From contig NZ_CP030073.1 in assembly GCF_003261055.1 (NCBI RefSeq), positions 434,001-498,000 of the forward strand: a DNA stretch of 64,000 nucleotides, written 5' to 3'. The position numbers and the translations under genes are program-made. This DNA is from Streptomyces cadmiisoli (GTDB lineage Bacteria > Actinomycetota > Actinomycetes > Streptomycetales > Streptomycetaceae). Each line of letters starts with the position of its first letter. Within the stretch, counting starts at the first letter, position 1. This document shows, piece by piece, positions 44,033-53,214 of the stretch. The notes beneath the pieces are model-generated. The model was not told where the DNA came from. It saw nothing but the letters and a program-made list of their open reading frames with translations, and made no database searches.

Positions 44033-44095
44033 TTGCCATTAGGCGATCTTATGGAAAATAAAAGAGATACTTGGCCACGGATTCACGATCCGTGG
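44033..44095 (+). promoter_or_regulatory. promoter and leader hairpin of the DUF1684/ABC operon
   Basis: TTGCCA at 44033-44038 is followed, about 17 bp on, by the unusually AT-rich ATGGAAAATAAAAG, a likely promoter. A hairpin CCACGGAT/ATCCGTGG (44075-44095, 5-nt loop) then lies in the leader, 21 bp before the start codon. Confidence 0.45.
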
Positions 44096-44116
44096 CGATC
44101 CAGCCCTGCTAGCCGA

Positions 44117-44857
44117 ATGAGTACCGCCGTGTCCGACTCCGCCCCCCTTCCGCCTCGCGACGACCCGAGGGAGAAGTGGGACCTCTGGTGTGCCGAGCGC
44201 CGCCGCGCGCTCACCTCACCGACCGGCAACCTGGCCCTCGTCGAGACGCGCTGGCTGCCTGCGGGCGCGGAAGCCGACCCCGACGCAGCCCGCGCCGGGC
44301 ATCCCGGCTCCGTGACGGTCACCACGTTGAGGCGCACGGACCTGGTCACCGGCGGTATCGAGCACGGCCTGCGCTTGTGGGACGCGGACGCTCCCGCCAT
44401 CCGTCACTTCGAGGGCGTGGACGTCTTCCCGTACAACCCGGCCTGGGTCCTGGAAGCCACCTACACGCCGGTCCCGGGCGCCCGCCGCATCCCCTTCGAG
44501 CACGTCCGGGACAACGGCGGTACCCGTGATCTCGTCGTCCCCGGCGACATCGCGCTCACCGTCGACGATCACGACTACACCCTCAGCGCCTTCGACGACG
44601 AGGGCACCCTGCTGCTCGTCTTCGGCGACCCCACCAACGGGACGACCACCTACGGTGCCGGCCGCTTCCTGTTCGTCCAGCGCACCGACGACGACAACCG
44701 GGTCGTCCTCGACTTCAACCGGGCCTTCGTACCGCCCTGCGGCTTCTCCGATCAGTACAACTGTCCGATGCCGCCGCGGCAGAACCGCTTCCACGTGCCT
44801 GTCCAGGCCGGCGAGAAGCGCCCCGTCTTCCGCGACGGCTTCCTCGCACAGCACTGA
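44117..44857 (+). CDS. DUF1684 protein
   Basis: A 246-residue soluble beta-rich protein of the DUF1684 family: 'REKWDLWCAERRRALTSPTG', 'RDLVVPGDIALTVDDHDYTL', 'TYGAGRFLFVQRTDDDNRVV', 'LDFNRAFVPPCGFSDQYNCP' and 'MPPRQNRFHVPVQAGEKRPV'. The block N-R-A-x-x-P-P-C-A/G-F-x-x-x-x-x-C-P-x-P-P-x-x-N is the family hallmark and may form an active site. The family's activity is not established. ATG 44117 has no clear ribosome site. The ABC substrate-binding gene follows 52 bp later. Confidence 0.85.
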   Translation: MSTAVSDSAPLPPRDDPREKWDLWCAERRRALTSPTGNLALVETRWLPAGAEADPDAARAGHPGSVTVTTLRRTDLVTGGIEHGLRLWDADAPAIRHFEGVDVFPYNPAWVLEATYTPVPGARRIPFEHVRDNGGTRDLVVPGDIALTVDDHDYTLSAFDDEGTLLLVFGDPTNGTTTYGAGRFLFVQRTDDDNRVVLDFNRAFVPPCGFSDQYNCPMPPRQNRFHVPVQAGEKRPVFRDGFLAQH

Positions 44858-44909
44858 CCGCGGCACCGACCGCAGCCTTCCTCCCGACGCTCGAAAGTTT
44901 CCTCGCGCC

Positions 44910-46424
44910 ATGAGACTGAACAAGCCTGCCCTGTACACCGCCGCGACCACCGCCACCCTCGCGCTGGTCCTCACCGCCTGCGGCGGCTCCACGACCGGCG
45001 CCACCGGCGGCAGCTGGGACAAGAACGCCACCGTCGACATCGGCTCCCTGTACGAACCGCAGAACCTCGACAACACCGCGGGCGGCGGCCAGGGCGTCAC
45101 CGAGGCCCTCAACGGCAACGTCTACGAAGGCCTTTTCCGTCTGACGGACGACGGCAAGGTCGAAAAGCTTCTCGCCCAGGACTACGAGACCAGCGCCGAC
45201 GGCCTCACCTACACCTTCACCCTGCGCGACGGCGTCAAGTTCCACAGCGGCGAAGAGCTGACCAGCGCCGACGTCAAGTACAGCCTGGAGAAGGTCCTCG
45301 CCGACGATTCGCAGTCCGCCCGCAGGAGCAACCTGGAGGTCGTCAAGGACATCGCGACCCCCGACGCGCGCACCGTCGAGGTCACGCTGTCCAAGCGGTC
45401 GATCTCCTTCGTCTACAACCTCTCCTACGTCTGGATCATCAACTCCCAGGCGAAGGACCTGAAGACGACCGAGGACGGCACCGGCCCGTACACCCTCGGC
45501 AAGTGGACGCGCGGCTCCGCGCTGAGCCTGAACCGGTTCGCCGGCTACTGGGGCGAGGCAGCGGCGAACAAGGAGGTCGTCTTCCACTACTTCAAGGATG
45601 CCTCCGCCCTCAACAACGCCCTGCTCACCAACGCCGTCGACGTGGTCACCAGCGAGCAGTCGCCGGACGCCCTCGACCAGTTCAAGAGCAACCAGAACTA
45701 CAAGGTCAACAGCGGCAACTCGACCACCAAACTGCTGCTCGCCTTCAACGACAAGGCCAAGCCCTTCACGGACGTCAAGGTGCGTCAGGCCGTGTCCGCC
45801 GCCATCGACGACAAGAAGCTGCTGGAATCCGTCTGGGGCGGCTACGGCAAGCTCATCGGCTCCATGGTTCCGCCCACCGACCCGTGGTACGAGGACCTCA
45901 CCTCCGTGGACATCCACGACGTCACCAAGGCCAAGAAGCTGCTCGCCGAGGCCGGTTACGCCAAGGGCTTCTCCTTCACCCTCGACACCCCCAACTACGA
46001 CCCGCACCCCACCGCCGCCGCCTTCATCAAGTCGCAGCTCGCCAAGGTCGGCATCACCGTCGAGATCAACACCATCACGCCCAACGAGTGGTACACGAAG
46101 GTCTACAAGAACCGCGACTTCACGGCCACGCTCCAGGAGCACGTCAACGACCGCGACCTGGTCTGGTACGGCAACCCCGACTTCTACTGGGGCTACGACA
46201 ACAAGCAGGTCACACAGTGGGTCGAGCAGGCCGAGGAGGCCACCACGACCGCACGGCAGAACGAACTGCTGAAGAAGGTCAACCGCAAGACCGCCGAGGA
46301 CGCGGCCAGCGACTGGCTGTACCTCTACCCGCAGATCGTGGTCGCCAGCACCAAGCTGTCCGGCTACCCGCTCAACGGCCTCAACTCCCAGTTCTACGCC
46401 TACGACATCAAGAAGACGGGCTGA
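44910..46424 (+). CDS. oligopeptide/nickel-type ABC substrate-binding lipoprotein, system 1
   Basis: A 504-residue family 5 solute-binding protein. Signal sequence ends in the lipobox L-T-A-C ('LALVLTACGGSTTGATGG'). 'YEGLFRLTDDGKVEKLLAQD' and 'SADGLTYTFTLRDGVKFHSG' are the usual domain I signature of DppA/OppA. The C-terminal lobe has 'KLLLAFNDKAKPFTDVKVRQ' and 'AVSAAIDDKKL'. Ligand unknown: peptides, sugars or metal chelates are all possible. Its TGA overlaps the ATG of the permease gene, so translation is coupled. Confidence 0.9.
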   Translation: MRLNKPALYTAATTATLALVLTACGGSTTGATGGSWDKNATVDIGSLYEPQNLDNTAGGGQGVTEALNGNVYEGLFRLTDDGKVEKLLAQDYETSADGLTYTFTLRDGVKFHSGEELTSADVKYSLEKVLADDSQSARRSNLEVVKDIATPDARTVEVTLSKRSISFVYNLSYVWIINSQAKDLKTTEDGTGPYTLGKWTRGSALSLNRFAGYWGEAAANKEVVFHYFKDASALNNALLTNAVDVVTSEQSPDALDQFKSNQNYKVNSGNSTTKLLLAFNDKAKPFTDVKVRQAVSAAIDDKKLLESVWGGYGKLIGSMVPPTDPWYEDLTSVDIHDVTKAKKLLAEAGYAKGFSFTLDTPNYDPHPTAAAFIKSQLAKVGITVEINTITPNEWYTKVYKNRDFTATLQEHVNDRDLVWYGNPDFYWGYDNKQVTQWVEQAEEATTTARQNELLKKVNRKTAEDAASDWLYLYPQIVVASTKLSGYPLNGLNSQFYAYDIKKTG

Positions 46425-47389
46425 TGGGGCGCTACCTCCTGCGCCGTCTCACCTTTCTCGTGGTGTCGCTGGCCCTGGCCAGTGTGGTGCTGTTCGTCCT
46501 GCTGCGCCTCCTGCCCGGCGACCCGGCCAACGCGCTGACCTCGGTGGGCGCGAGCCCGGACCAGATCGCCGCGGCCCGCCACTCGATCGGATCCGACCGG
46601 CCGCTGCCCGAACAGTTCACCCGCTGGCTCGGGCAGCTGGTGCGGGGTGACCTCGGCACGTCCTTCGTCAGCTCCCTGCCGGTCGGTCCCGAAGTGACCG
46701 CCCGCCTGGACCTCACCCTCCCGCTGACGCTCGCCGCCTTCGTGCTGGCCGTCGTCATCGCGGTACCCGTCGGCTTCGTCGCTGCCCACAAGCGGCACAC
46801 GTGGTACGGCGCTCTGCTCAGCGGCATCTCACAACTCGGCATGGCCGTACCGGTGTTCTGGCTCGGCATGATCCTCATCGCCCTGTTCGCGCTGAACGCC
46901 GGCTGGCTGCCCTCCGGCGGCTTCCCCCAGGACGGCTGGGACGCACCCGCCGAGGCCGTGCGCTCCCTCGTCCTGCCCGTGGTCACCATCGCCCTGGTGA
47001 TGAGCGCCTCACTGACCCGGTACGTCCGCTCCGCCACCCTCGACGTCGTCAACAGCGACTACCTGCGAACCGCCCGCGCCCTCGGCGCCTCCCTCCCGGC
47101 CGCCATGTGGCGCCACGGTCTGCGCAACGCCTCCGTGCCGGTCGTCTCCGTCCTGGGCATCGAACTCGCCTCGACCCTGCTCGGCGCGGTCGTCGTGGAG
47201 TCCGTGTTCGCGCTGCCCGGCCTCGGCTCCATGCTCGCCACCGGCATCGCCCAGCACGACTACCCCGTGATCCAGGGAGTGCTGTTCGCCTCCACCCTCG
47301 CCGTTCTGCTGATCGGCTTCGTCGCCGACCTCGTCCAGCGGATCATCGACCCGCGGCTGCGCGACCGGCTCTCGGGAGTCGCCCGATGA
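46424..47389 (+). CDS. ABC permease, DppB type, system 1
   Basis: A 321-residue inner-membrane protein with six hydrophobic segments. The N-terminal 'MGRYLLRRLTFLVVSLALAS' and 'LLRLLPGDPANAL' are the DppB start. The coupling loop to the ATPase is 'DYLRTARALGASLPAAMWRH' (E-A-A-like loop, here D-Y-x-R-T-A-R-A-x-G). The C-terminal 'ESVFALPGLGSMLATGIAQH' is family typical. It overlaps both neighbours by a few bases. It pairs with the next gene product to form the channel. Confidence 0.92.
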   Translation: MGRYLLRRLTFLVVSLALASVVLFVLLRLLPGDPANALTSVGASPDQIAAARHSIGSDRPLPEQFTRWLGQLVRGDLGTSFVSSLPVGPEVTARLDLTLPLTLAAFVLAVVIAVPVGFVAAHKRHTWYGALLSGISQLGMAVPVFWLGMILIALFALNAGWLPSGGFPQDGWDAPAEAVRSLVLPVVTIALVMSASLTRYVRSATLDVVNSDYLRTARALGASLPAAMWRHGLRNASVPVVSVLGIELASTLLGAVVVESVFALPGLGSMLATGIAQHDYPVIQGVLFASTLAVLLIGFVADLVQRIIDPRLRDRLSGVAR

Positions 47390-48249
47390 CCGCGACCGAC
47401 GTCCTGCGCCAAGCGCAGACGCCCGCCAAGCGCAGACGCCGCTCGGTGGCCCTGCTCGCCGGCTGCACCCTCACCGGCCTGATCCTGCTGCTCGCCCTGG
47501 TCTCGCTGGTATGGCTGCCGTACGCCACCGACGACACCTCCGGCGGCCGGCTCACCGGGCCCGGCGACGGGCACCTGCTCGGCACCGACAAACTCGGACG
47601 GGATCTGTTCACGCAGTTGATGACGGGCTCGCGCATCGCTGTCGAGGCAGGACTCGGCTCGGTACTCATCGCCGCGCTGATCGGCGTCACCCTCGGAGTG
47701 CTCACCGCTTTCGCCCACGGCTGGCTCGACGACACCCTCGCGGCATTCCTCGACATCCTCATCGCCTTCCCGACCCTGCTGCTCGCGATGCTCGTCGTCG
47801 CCGCCCGTTCCGCCACACTCGGCTCGGCGGTCCTCGCGATCGGCCTGGCGCAGAGCACAGTGGTCGCACGGCTGATGCGGATCCTGGTCAAACGCGTCCT
47901 CGCACAGGACTACGTCACCGCCGCGCGCACCTCCGGCACCTCCTGGCCACGCATCGTCGCCGGGCACGTCCTGCCGAACATCTGGCCCACCCTCGTGGTC
48001 AACCTGGCCCTCCAGTTCGGCCTGGCCGTGCTGGCCGAGGCGGGCCTGTCCTACCTCGGACTCGGCGCGCCACCCCCGAACGCCTCGTGGGGCCGCATGC
48101 TGCAGGAAGCGCAGGCCACCTTCATGACCGCACCGGCCGGCGCCCTGGCCCCCGGCGTCCTGCTGGTCCTGCTCGTCGTCGGCGTCAACCTCATCGCCGA
48201 CGGACTGCGCGACACCCTCGACCCGACGGCCCGGGGAAGGCGGACATGA
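47386..48249 (+). CDS. ABC permease, DppC type, system 1
   Basis: A 287-residue six-helix permease. The DppC N-terminal block 'HLLGTDKLGRDLFTQLMTGS' and the coupling loop 'DYVTAARTSGTSWPRIVAGH' are present, followed by 'EAGLSYLGLGAPPPNASWGR', the typical late motif. It starts inside the stop codon of the DppB-type gene (ATGA overlap). Confidence 0.92.
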   Translation: MTATDVLRQAQTPAKRRRRSVALLAGCTLTGLILLLALVSLVWLPYATDDTSGGRLTGPGDGHLLGTDKLGRDLFTQLMTGSRIAVEAGLGSVLIAALIGVTLGVLTAFAHGWLDDTLAAFLDILIAFPTLLLAMLVVAARSATLGSAVLAIGLAQSTVVARLMRILVKRVLAQDYVTAARTSGTSWPRIVAGHVLPNIWPTLVVNLALQFGLAVLAEAGLSYLGLGAPPPNASWGRMLQEAQATFMTAPAGALAPGVLLVLLVVGVNLIADGLRDTLDPTARGRRT

Positions 48250-49046
48250 CCCTCCTCGACGTACGCGGCCTGACCGTGCGCACCGCCGGCGGACGCCCCC
48301 TGGTCGACGACCTGTCCTTCAGCGTCGAGGCGGGCGAACGCCTCGGCCTGATCGGCGAGTCCGGTTCGGGCAAATCCCTGACCACCCTCGCCCTGCTGGG
48401 CCTGCTACCGGACGGGATGACCGCCGAAGGGGGCGTGGAACTGGCCGGCACACAGATCATCGGCGCCACCGAGAAGCAGCTCAGAACAGTTCGCGGACAC
48501 CGTGCCGCCGTCGTCTTCCAGGACCCGCTGACCGCCCTCGACCCACTGATGCGGGTGGGCCGCCAGATCGCCGAGCCCCTGGCCCGGCGTACCGGTCTCC
48601 GGGGCAAGCGACTGCGCACCGCGGTCGGTGAAGCCCTCGACCGGGTGCGGCTGCCCGAACCCGAACGGATCGCCCGCGCCTTCCCGCACGAGATCTCCGG
48701 CGGCCAGCGCCAGCGCGTCGCCCTCGCGATGGCCCTCGCCTGCCAACCCGACCTGCTCATAGCCGACGAGCCCACCACCGCACTCGACGTGTCGGTCCAG
48801 GCCGAGATGCTCGACCTGCTCGACACCCTCGTGCGCGAGCGGGGCATGGCCGTGCTGTTCGTCAGCCACGACCTCGCCGTCGTCGCGCGGGTGACCGACC
48901 ACGCCCTCGTACTCAAGGACGGGCGGGCCGTCGAACAGGGCCCCGTCCTGGACGTCGTCGGCGCACCGAAGGCCGAATACACCAGGACGCTCGTCGCCGG
49001 CGCCCGCAGGCTGGAGGCCGCCCTGGACCTGAGGAGCACACGATGA
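48246..49046 (+). CDS. ABC ATP-binding protein, DppD type, system 1
   Basis: A 266-residue ATPase subunit with Walker A 'GESGSGKS', Q-loop 'VVFQDPLTALDPLMRVG', signature 'ISGGQRQR', Walker B '[12 protein letters not shown]' and H-loop 'VSHDLAVV'. It lacks the long C-terminal Cys-rich tail of many DppD proteins and ends soon after 'YTRTLVAGARRLEA'. Overlaps both neighbouring genes by four bases. Confidence 0.92.
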   Translation: MTLLDVRGLTVRTAGGRPLVDDLSFSVEAGERLGLIGESGSGKSLTTLALLGLLPDGMTAEGGVELAGTQIIGATEKQLRTVRGHRAAVVFQDPLTALDPLMRVGRQIAEPLARRTGLRGKRLRTAVGEALDRVRLPEPERIARAFPHEISGGQRQRVALAMALACQPDLLIADEPTTALDVSVQAEMLDLLDTLVRERGMAVLFVSHDLAVVARVTDHALVLKDGRAVEQGPVLDVVGAPKAEYTRTLVAGARRLEAALDLRSTR

Positions 49047-49807
49047 CCCCCGTACTGCAACTCACGGACGTGACCGTCCGCTACCGGGGCGCGGCCACCG
49101 ACGTCGTACAGGGCGTGTCCCTGGCCGTCGAACCCGGACAGTCGCTGGCCCTCGTCGGCGAGTCCGGCGCCGGCAAGACCACCCTGCTGCGCCTCCTGCT
49201 CGGCCTCACCCGCCCCACCAGCGGCACAGTCCGCTTCGACGGCGAGCCGCTCACCCCGCGCGACCGGCGGCAGATGCGCACCTTCCGACGCAGTGTGCAG
49301 TGTGTGTTCCAGGACCCCTACTCCTCCCTGGACCCGCGGCGGCGCGTGGCCGCGATCGTCGCGGAGCCGCTGCGCTCCCTCGGCCTCGACAGCCGTAAGA
49401 CCGCCGCGCCGAAGGTCGCCACCGCGTTGGAGCGCGTCGGCCTGCCCGCCGACACGGCTTCCCGCTACCCGCACGAGTTCTCGGGCGGCCAGCGGCAGCG
49501 CATCGCCATCGCCCGGGCGATCGTGTGCGACCCGCGCGTCCTGCTCGCCGACGAACCCGTCAGCGCGCTCGACCTCACAACCCGGGTCAAGGTCGTCGAC
49601 CTGCTCGCCGAGCTGAAGCAGGAGCGTGACCTGACTTTGGTGATGGTCTCGCACGACCTGTCCGTCGTCGCCTCGCTGTGCGAGCGCACGGCGGTGCTGG
49701 AGCGCGGTCGCCTCGTCGAACAAGGCGCCACCGAGCAGGTGCTCGGCGCGCCGGAACACCCGTACACCCGACGGCTGATCGGCAGCGTGCCCCGCCTGCC
49801 CGTCTGA
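49043..49807 (+). CDS. ABC ATP-binding protein, DppF type, system 1
   Basis: A 254-residue ATPase. Walker A 'GESGAGKT', 'CVFQDPYSSLDPRRRV' (DppF-type Q-loop), signature 'FSGGQRQR', Walker B 'VLLADEPVSALD', H-loop 'VSHDLSVV', and the C-terminal 'APEHPYTRRLIGSVPRLP'. It is the last gene of the five-gene operon. A 7-bp hairpin GAGCCTC/GAGGCTC (49811-49827) follows the stop and may terminate transcription. Confidence 0.92.
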   Translation: MTPVLQLTDVTVRYRGAATDVVQGVSLAVEPGQSLALVGESGAGKTTLLRLLLGLTRPTSGTVRFDGEPLTPRDRRQMRTFRRSVQCVFQDPYSSLDPRRRVAAIVAEPLRSLGLDSRKTAAPKVATALERVGLPADTASRYPHEFSGGQRQRIAIARAIVCDPRVLLADEPVSALDLTTRVKVVDLLAELKQERDLTLVMVSHDLSVVASLCERTAVLERGRLVEQGATEQVLGAPEHPYTRRLIGSVPRLPV

Positions 49808-49810
49808 CCT

Positions 49811-49827
49811 GAGCCTCGACGAGGCTC
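49811..49827 (+). terminator. short hairpin after ABC system 1
   Basis: GAGCCTC, GAC, GAGGCTC immediately after the stop codon. Confidence 0.45.
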
Positions 49828-49869
49828 GTCCGAGCGAGAGCACCGCCCGCAGCGAAGCTTGTCGACGTC

Positions 49870-50823
49870 CTAACCCTGCGAGGGAAACGCCGCCGCACGC
49901 CGCTCACTGCGTGACACCTGAAGGACCGCCTTTCCGGACACCCGGCGCCCGTGGAGAGCTTCGGCGGCCTCGGCAAAGCGGTCCCAGGAGCCCTGCCAGC
50001 CGATCTCGACCGAGAGGGCACCCTCAGCGGCCAGCGCGGCGAGAACAGCCAGGTCCGGGCCGGCATCGCCCTCGATGACGAAGGACGTCAGCGACTTGGC
50101 CGGACCGATGGTCGCGTACGGCGGGAAGACCGCCGGCTCTCCGGAAGTCCAGCCGACGCTCTGCACACTGCCCCCGGGGACGAGCAGACTCCATGCCGCG
50201 ACCAGTCGAGGGCCGCCGACGCTGTCGATGACGACATCGACGGGTTGCTCAAGTCCGTCCAGGCCGATCAGCACCTCGTCGGCGCCGATGTCGACCAGCC
50301 CTGCCCCGCGGGACGTCGAGCCCACGGACGCGATCACGTGGGCACCCGCCCGTGCCGCCAACTGGACGGCGAACCGGCCTACCCCGCCGGAGGCACCGGT
50401 GATCAACACTCGCTTGTCCGCCCCGAGCCCGGCGGCGCGCAGCGAGCGCAGCGCGGCCACTCCGGCAACCGGCAGCGCGACCGCCTTCGCCAGGTCCAAA
50501 CCCTCGGGCACCTCGGCAAGCCCACCCACACCGATCGCGACGCGCTCAGCGAACGCCCCCGAGGCCAGGGCCACAACTCGGGTGCCCACCGCCGGGCCGG
50601 TTCCATCCGGGGCAGCCTGCACCACCACCCCGGCGGCATCCGATCCAAGCACCGCTCCCACGGGCACCCGACCGGAGCGAGCGTCGTTGAGGTCTCCGTG
50701 GTTCAGGGAGTTATGGGACACGTCCACCAGGACCTGGCCCGGTCCGGGCACGGGGTCGGGAACCTCGGCGAGGCGGACAGCGGCGGGTGCGGACGGATCG
50801 ACGACGAGAGCACGAACGGACAT
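49870..50823 (-). CDS. NADP-dependent quinone oxidoreductase (MDR superfamily)
   Basis: A 317-residue zinc-free medium-chain reductase. N-terminal 'VPDPVPGPGQVLVDVSHNSL' (GroES-like fold) and 'GDLNDARSGRVPVGAVLGSD' are followed by the Rossmann fold 'RVLITGASGGVGRFAVQLAA' with its A-x-x-G-x-x-G dinucleotide motif. The Cys/His zinc ligands of alcohol dehydrogenases are absent, as in QOR-type quinone reductases. GGGGGACAG lies just before ATG 50823. It is divergent from an HxlR regulator 77 bp away, which probably represses it. Confidence 0.88.
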   Translation of the reverse strand: MSVRALVVDPSAPAAVRLAEVPDPVPGPGQVLVDVSHNSLNHGDLNDARSGRVPVGAVLGSDAAGVVVQAAPDGTGPAVGTRVVALASGAFAERVAIGVGGLAEVPEGLDLAKAVALPVAGVAALRSLRAAGLGADKRVLITGASGGVGRFAVQLAARAGAHVIASVGSTSRGAGLVDIGADEVLIGLDGLEQPVDVVIDSVGGPRLVAAWSLLVPGGSVQSVGWTSGEPAVFPPYATIGPAKSLTSFVIEGDAGPDLAVLAALAAEGALSVEIGWQGSWDRFAEAAEALHGRRVSGKAVLQVSRSERRAAAFPSQG

Positions 50824-50900
50824 GCTGTCCCCCTTGGTGCACGACCTGCAACAGCACCCATCATCGGTAACCTTGCTGCCACGCGGAAGGAGGCACATCC

Positions 50901-51299
50901 ATGTCACGCAGTCACACTCATGTTGCGGATGCAGTGAGGGACGAAGCCTGCCCGGTCACCGAGGTACTCGACCGCGTGGCCGGGAAGTGGAGCATCGGGA
51001 TCCTGATCGCCGCCGCCCACGGCCCGGTCCGCTTCACCGAACTCGAACGCGCCATCAACGGCATCAGCCGGCGCATGCTCACCCTCAACCTGCGTCGGCT
51101 GGAGCGGGACGGTCTGCTCATCCGCACCGTCCATCCGGCCGTGCCGCCCAAGGTCGAGTACAGCCTCACGCCCATGGCCCGAGAACTCCACACCTCGCTG
51201 ACCGGACTGGTGGGCTGGGCCGAGCGCCACCGGTCCGCCGTCGCCGAGGCCCGCGCCGCCTACGACACCGCGGCGAAGCAGAAACCTGACACCGACTGA
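50901..51299 (+). CDS. HxlR-family (DUF24) transcriptional regulator
   Basis: A 132-residue winged-helix regulator: 'ACPVTEVLDRVAGKWSIGIL', 'RFTELERAINGISRRMLTLN', 'LRRLERDGLLIRTVHPAVPP' and the wing 'KVEYSLTPMARELHTSL'. Cys17 stands at the conserved sensing position. AAGGAGG precedes ATG 50901. Divergent with the quinone oxidoreductase gene, it likely controls both through the 77-bp shared promoter. The 23-bp element of the first HxlR regulator was not found here. Confidence 0.9.
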   Translation: MSRSHTHVADAVRDEACPVTEVLDRVAGKWSIGILIAAAHGPVRFTELERAINGISRRMLTLNLRRLERDGLLIRTVHPAVPPKVEYSLTPMARELHTSLTGLVGWAERHRSAVAEARAAYDTAAKQKPDTD

Positions 51300-51413
51300 A
51301 CCAGCCCGGACCGGATCCCGAGCCCCCAGCCATCAGCCTCTGCCCAGCAGGACACACACGACACCAAGTTCCAGAAGGACCTGACGGAGCACCAGAGGGA
51401 AGCGGGGGAAGTA

Positions 51414-51956
51414 GTGGCGGAATGCAGCAGGTCTCCGGGGGCGGCAAGCGCACTCCTGCTGGTGGCAGTCGTGGTCACCGGCTGTGCCGTCAGTCCCGTC
51501 GCCGACGTGAAGGCCGAGGCTTCAAAAGCCCTCGAGATACACACCGACACCGAACCGCTGGCCGAGCGCCTGCCGAAGCTCGGCCGGATCGTCTCGGCAC
51601 ACTGGCAGCAGGAGACTCCCGGCGGGGACAGCCGAGTTCCCGGGCCTACGGACTATCGCGTCAGCGCCCTCATGCGGCTCGCCCCCGGTTCGGTGGCCGA
51701 CCTGACGGCGTCCACGCAGATGCAGCCGGCGACCGTCGGAACCGCGCCCCAAGGCATCTCCATACCGGCCGCACTCTCCGAGTTCGCACCGCCGGGCGCG
51801 CAGTGGGTCCACAGCGGAGTCCTCGACAAGAGCTTGGTGCGCGCCGACTCCGCACAGCTCTGCTTCGACCCGGCCTCGGACACCGTCTACCTCTCTGCCA
51901 CCAATGTGGACCGGCCGATGGACGTCACGGTCCCGGCCGGTCCGGACGGCAATTAG
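51414..51956 (+). CDS. putative lipoprotein, unknown function
   Basis: A 180-residue exported protein with a hydrophobic signal and lipobox V-T-G-C ('ALLLVAVVVTGCAVSPVADV'). The mature part has 'PKLGRIVSAHWQQETPGGDS' and 'PGPTDYRVSALMRLAPGSVA', seen in secreted streptomycete proteins of unknown role, and one Cys near the end ('SAQLCFDPASDTVYLS'). GTG 51414 has GCGGGGGAAG just upstream. No partner is evident. Confidence 0.7.
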   Translation: MAECSRSPGAASALLLVAVVVTGCAVSPVADVKAEASKALEIHTDTEPLAERLPKLGRIVSAHWQQETPGGDSRVPGPTDYRVSALMRLAPGSVADLTASTQMQPATVGTAPQGISIPAALSEFAPPGAQWVHSGVLDKSLVRADSAQLCFDPASDTVYLSATNVDRPMDVTVPAGPDGN

Positions 51957-52057
51957 GACTTGTCGCCGAGGCCGTTCGTCAGGCGACGTGCATCCCCGAC
52001 CACGACTCGGGTGTGGCCCGGCTGCCGGGTCCCGTTGCCGGGACCCGGCCCGTGCCT

Positions 52058-52468
52058 CTACGGCTTGGTAGCCCGTAGATGCCGTCGCTCGGCCAGTTCG
52101 TCCGCGCTGACCAAGGTCAGAATCGGGGTACCCGGAGGCGCGAACATGGTCAACACCAGCTGGGACTGCGCGTCCGGAAGATTGTTGGCGCCCTGATAGT
52201 GGATCACATCGCCTCCGGGCTCGAAGAGAACGTCGCCGGCCTTGAGGACCCGGGGCAGTTGTCCCTCGAGCTCGAAGAGGATCTCGCCCTCGCTGACATA
52301 GCCGAAGATCGGCCCAGGGTGGCGGTGCGGCGGCGCGCCGGGATCACCGGGGGAAAGGGTGACGCGGATGCTCCTGGCCTCGGCATCAGCTGGAATCATC
52401 GCCGTTGCTTCCGGCCGGGTCGCGATCAGCTCAACACCAGGAGGTAGTTTTGCGTGCTCTGCGCTCAT
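52058..52468 (-). CDS. cupin-domain protein, paralogue 1
   Basis: A 136-residue single-domain cupin. Motif 1 'GAPPHRHPGPIFGYVSEGEI' gives two His and a downstream Glu; motif 2 'GDVLFEPGGDVIHY' gives the last His. These normally bind Fe, Mn or Zn; the activity is unknown. It shares 'FEPGGDVIHYQ' and 'ADELAERRHLRA' with the cupin at 53.6-54.1 kb. GGAGG precedes ATG 52468. Confidence 0.85.
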   Translation of the reverse strand: MSAEHAKLPPGVELIATRPEATAMIPADAEARSIRVTLSPGDPGAPPHRHPGPIFGYVSEGEILFELEGQLPRVLKAGDVLFEPGGDVIHYQGANNLPDAQSQLVLTMFAPPGTPILTLVSADELAERRHLRATKP

Positions 52469-52746
52469 GTGTTCCTCCTCATAAGGACTACTCGCAGTAG
52501 AGACCGGACGGCCTCCCCGTCTGTGACAGGTCCACACCGACAACACGCGCCGCGCTGTGCCGCACTGGTGACGGGCAACCCCCTTGTATTCGGGTGGTGC
52601 CCGTGTCACAAAGCGCTGCCGGACCCTGTCTAGCTCTATGACGCGGACACGACTCGCCTTGAGCGCGGTTTGACGGAGCGTCAGCAGAATCGGGGATCGC
52701 CCGAACGCTCGGCCCGTGCCGGGTGCACACACCAACAGGAGCCCAG

Positions 52747-53214
52747 GTGCGCAGAGAGCTCATCTTCGCCACCCTCGCCGCCGCTGCGGTGAGTGGTGCG
52801 GCAGCGGCGCTGTACGCGGTGGCGTCGGACAGCACCGACCGGGACACCGGCACACCGCCCGGTGGGGACCTGCGGGTCGGCGGCGTTTGCTCGGCCGACT
52901 TCACGTTCTCCACCGAGGTCTCCTGCGGCCTGGTGGGCTTCGGTGACGTCCGCTTCCACTGCCGCGACGACGCAGACGCCGCACCCTGCCCCAGAACCCG
53001 GTCTGTCACGCTCGAGAACACGGGCAGCACCCGTGTCCGACTGGTCACGATCAGCGGTTCACGACCGGGCGAGCGGCACGAAGCGGTGTCGCAATCCCTG
53101 TTCCCTGGCGCCCGCACGATCGTCGACCCCCACGCAGGCGACACCTACCTCTACGACATCGTCCTGCGCACCCCCGGCGGCAGCGCGCGCGTGGAGATCA
53201 CCGCCGTCTCATGA
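52747..53214 (+). CDS. secreted or membrane-anchored protein, unknown function
   Basis: A 155-residue protein with an N-terminal hydrophobic segment ('ELIFATLAAAAVSGAAAALY') and an extracytoplasmic domain. Three Cys are close together ('VGGVCSADFTFSTEVSCGLV', 'FHCRDD') and another is in 'PCPRTRSVTL', suggesting disulfides. Strands such as 'TRVRLVTISGSRPGERHEAV' point to a small beta-sandwich. GTG 52747 has AGGAG seven bases ahead. No family was recognised. Confidence 0.6.
   Translation: MRRELIFATLAAAAVSGAAAALYAVASDSTDRDTGTPPGGDLRVGGVCSADFTFSTEVSCGLVGFGDVRFHCRDDADAAPCPRTRSVTLENTGSTRVRLVTISGSRPGERHEAVSQSLFPGARTIVDPHAGDTYLYDIVLRTPGGSARVEITAVS

Noticed and set aside
44715..46142. 475-codon minus-strand ORF opposite the substrate-binding gene
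   Set aside because: An antisense shadow; codon phase and motifs all belong to the plus-strand gene.
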